Source: Erythrobacter sp. EC-HK427 (GTDB lineage: Bacteria; Pseudomonadota; Alphaproteobacteria; Sphingomonadales; Sphingomonadaceae). From it: 64,000 nt of DNA. The notes under the pieces were generated by a model. It did no database searches. It saw nothing but the letters and a program-made list of their open reading frames with translations, and had not been told where the DNA came from. The stretch spans positions 1,058,292 to 1,122,291 of the forward strand of contig NZ_LR701479.1 of assembly GCF_902498745.1 (NCBI RefSeq). Reading direction: 5' to 3'. This document shows positions 62,458 through 64,000 of the stretch, in pieces (the first letter of the stretch is position 1; each line of letters opens with the position of its first letter). The translations under genes were made by a program, and so were the position numbers.

Positions 62458-63138
62458 TTAGTAGGCCGCTTCTACATCTTCCTGCGTTACCGGTGTGATA
62501 CGGATTTCTACGCGGCGATTGGCTGCGCGGCCCGCTTCGGTGGTGTTGTCGGCCACCGGATACTGCTCGCCATAGCCAAGCGACTCGATCCGCGCGCGGG
62601 CAACACCGCGCGAGACGAGATAGTTGGACACCGATTCGGCACGGCGGCGCGACAGATCGAGATTGTAGCTATCGCTGCCGGTCGCATCGGTGTGGCCCAT
62701 CACGTCGATCAGGCTGTTCGGATAATCGATCATGCTCTGCGCCACGCCGTCGAGCACTTCGCGCATGGCTGGGGTGATCGTGGTCGAATTGACCGCAAAG
62801 GTCACATCGGGGAAGGTCACCAGAATGCCGTCACCACCCGGGGTCTCGGTCACATCCACGCCGGTTCCGGCGGTCACTTCCTCGATTTCGCGGATCTGCT
62901 CGTCCATGCGGTAGCCGACATAGCCGCCCGCCGCCGCGCCAATGCCTGCGCCAACGATGCGCGCGGTGCGTCCGCCGATAAGGCCGCCGAGCAGATAGCC
63001 AAGGCCTGCCCCGCCAACGCCGCCAATGGCCGCGCGCGAAATCACCTGGTTGCCGGTGTTCGGATCGGTCACGCACGCGGTGGTCGTGCCGATCAGCGCA
63101 ACCGCCGCCACACTCGTCGTCAGAAATTTCTTGGTCAT
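62458..63138 (-). CDS. OmpA-family lipoprotein with glycine zipper
   Basis: Outer-membrane lipoprotein of 226 residues. The lipobox region TTTAC (Cys near residue 22) is followed by a glycine-zipper segment (AAIGGVGGAGLGYLLGGLIGG, GAGIGAAAGGYVG) and a C-terminal OmpA domain (about 110-220). That domain carries the peptidoglycan-binding motif: GHTDATGSDSYNLDLSRRRA, with NRRVEIRI near the end. It should tether the outer membrane to peptidoglycan, as Pal and YiaD do. The ATG at 63138 begins the lipoprotein signal. Confidence 0.92.
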   Translation of the reverse strand: MTKKFLTTSVAAVALIGTTTACVTDPNTGNQVISRAAIGGVGGAGLGYLLGGLIGGRTARIVGAGIGAAAGGYVGYRMDEQIREIEEVTAGTGVDVTETPGGDGILVTFPDVTFAVNSTTITPAMREVLDGVAQSMIDYPNSLIDVMGHTDATGSDSYNLDLSRRRAESVSNYLVSRGVARARIESLGYGEQYPVADNTTEAGRAANRRVEIRITPVTQEDVEAAY

Positions 63139-63338
63139 GATATCCAGTCCTCCATCTCTCGCCTCGGGGACGCTTTTCCTAACAGGATTGCGCCGCTTTC
63201 CCAACATGGCAAATAATGCATGAACGGGAGCCGACGTTCCCGTAACTTTCTGTATCCCGACGTGAATGTCGCCCGCCCCGACGCATCGTAAGCGAGGCCT
63301 TCGCTTGGCCGCCGATTTCTGCTAGCGCCGCAGGTCTG

Positions 63339-64000
63339 ATGGAACCTTTCCCCTGGCATTATCTTGCCGCGCTCGTCCTCCTGATCGTTCTCAACGGCGT
63401 TTTCGCCATGTCGGAGCTGGCCATTGTCTCGGCCCGCACCGCGCGGCTGCGCATGGCAGCAGACAAGGGTAGCGGCGCCGCGCGCATCGCTATGCGGCTG
63501 GCGGCGGACCCGGGCAAGTTCCTCTCCACCGTACAGATCGGTATCACGCTGATCGGCATTATCAACGGTGCGGTATCGGGCGCGGCCTTGGGCGGGCCGG
63601 TGGGCGAGCGGATCGCGCTGCTGGGCGTGGACGCGGATATTGCCGACAATATCGGCTATGTCGTGGTGATCGGCGTCACCACCTATCTCAGCCTGGTGAT
63701 CGGCGAGCTGGTGCCCAAGCAACTGGCCCTGCGCGCGGCGGAGCCGGTGGCGATCATCATGGCGCGGCCGATGGACTGGCTCGCGCGGATTTCCAAGCCC
63801 TTTGTCTGGCTGCTTGATACCTCGTCCAACCTGCTGCTGGCGCTGCTGCGCATACGCCACAAGGGCGATCACAAGATGACCGCCGAAGAGCTGCAAATGA
63901 TCTTTGCCGATGCAACGCATACCGGCGTGATCGAGGAGCAGGAGCGCGCGATCCTGTCGGGCATAATGCGGTTGCAGGATCGCCCCGTGCGCGAGCTGAT
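63339..64000 (+). CDS. HlyC/CorC (CNNM)-family transporter, 5' part
   Basis: The open frame starts at ATG 63339 and runs off the window end, giving about 220 residues. MEPFPWHYLAALVLLIVLNG and NGVFAMSELAIVSARTARLR open the DUF21/CNNM membrane domain. GKFLSTVQIGITLIGIINGA, VIGELVPKQLALR and ISKPFVWLLDTSSNLLLALL continue it, and MTAEELQMIF begins the region before the CBS domains. The family handles magnesium or cobalt, or is of unknown role. The 200-bp gap upstream (63139-63338) shows no gene. Confidence 0.93.
   Translation, partial: MEPFPWHYLAALVLLIVLNGVFAMSELAIVSARTARLRMAADKGSGAARIAMRLAADPGKFLSTVQIGITLIGIINGAVSGAALGGPVGERIALLGVDADIADNIGYVVVIGVTTYLSLVIGELVPKQLALRAAEPVAIIMARPMDWLARISKPFVWLLDTSSNLLLALLRIRHKGDHKMTAEELQMIFADATHTGVIEEQERAILSGIMRLQDRPVREL

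Noticed and set aside
1-64000. CRISPR arrays, tRNA or rRNA genes, prophage or transposase genes
   Set aside because: Looked for by reading; no regularly spaced repeats, no tRNA-like cloverleaf, no rRNA stretch and no transposase or phage motif was seen. The repeats found are small non-coding elements.

Overview
This is a GC-rich, gene-dense bacterial chromosome segment with short gaps and many start/stop overlaps. Several markers point to Alphaproteobacteria: SciP (DUF1153), TrcR (DUF1013), a FdxA-S4 protein-Suv3-type helicase group beside a CarD regulator, bactofilin next to an M23 peptidase, and the proA-nadD-rsfS-rlmH-envC-ctpA order. From memory, the gene order and the repeat hairpins fit Sphingomonadales, most likely Erythrobacteraceae; the order is an inference.

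Left end (1-3.2 kb): mnmG (3' part)-rsmG-parA-parB, each gene overlapping the next by 4 nt. This block lies near the replication origin in many alphaproteobacteria. Two parS-like palindromes lie inside mnmG and rsmG. 3.3-12.8 kb: envelope and housekeeping genes (glycine-zipper protein, free-Met-R-sulfoxide reductase, PQQ-type sugar dehydrogenase, DUF815 ATPase, threonylcarbamoyl-AMP synthase, carD, fdxA, S4 protein, Suv3-like helicase). 13-19.3 kb: M23 peptidase, then a tightly packed hemB-GNAT-fused spermidine synthase-gamma carbonic anhydrase-DUF167 run. 19.3-24.5 kb: DUF1275 membrane protein, a repair-type ATP-dependent DNA ligase with its MBL exonuclease (separated by a MITE-like repeat), and an M1 peptidase. 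24.5-31.4 kb: clpA, DUF1192/quinone oxidoreductase, LpxH-like phosphoesterase, glycosyltransferase, trcR. 31.4-33.1 kb: bactofilin and M23 peptidase, overlapping.

33.3-40.4 kb: proA-nadD-rsfS-(small membrane protein)-rlmH-envC-like-ctpA-dsbB-coq7. rlmH appears to start at a rare ATC codon. 40.4-50.5 kb: GFA protein, fabI with a YihY-type membrane protein, DnaJ-like protein, pdxH, cation efflux protein, PhzF-like protein, serine hydrolase, mnmA, sciP. 50.6-57.1 kb: GlsB-like protein, an RND efflux pair whose permease has an extra segment of about 100 residues, and DUF445. 57-64 kb: TonB-C-like periplasmic protein, etfA/etfB with an operator-like palindrome upstream, sucC, a CysQ-type phosphatase, an OmpA-family lipoprotein, and the start of a CorC/CNNM transporter cut by the window end.

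I see no rRNA, tRNA, CRISPR array, prophage or transposase gene, and no gene-free stretch longer than about 300 bases. Most of the window is core genome. The unusual signals are small: a start codon, operators, repeats that supply ribosome-binding sites, and domain insertions.
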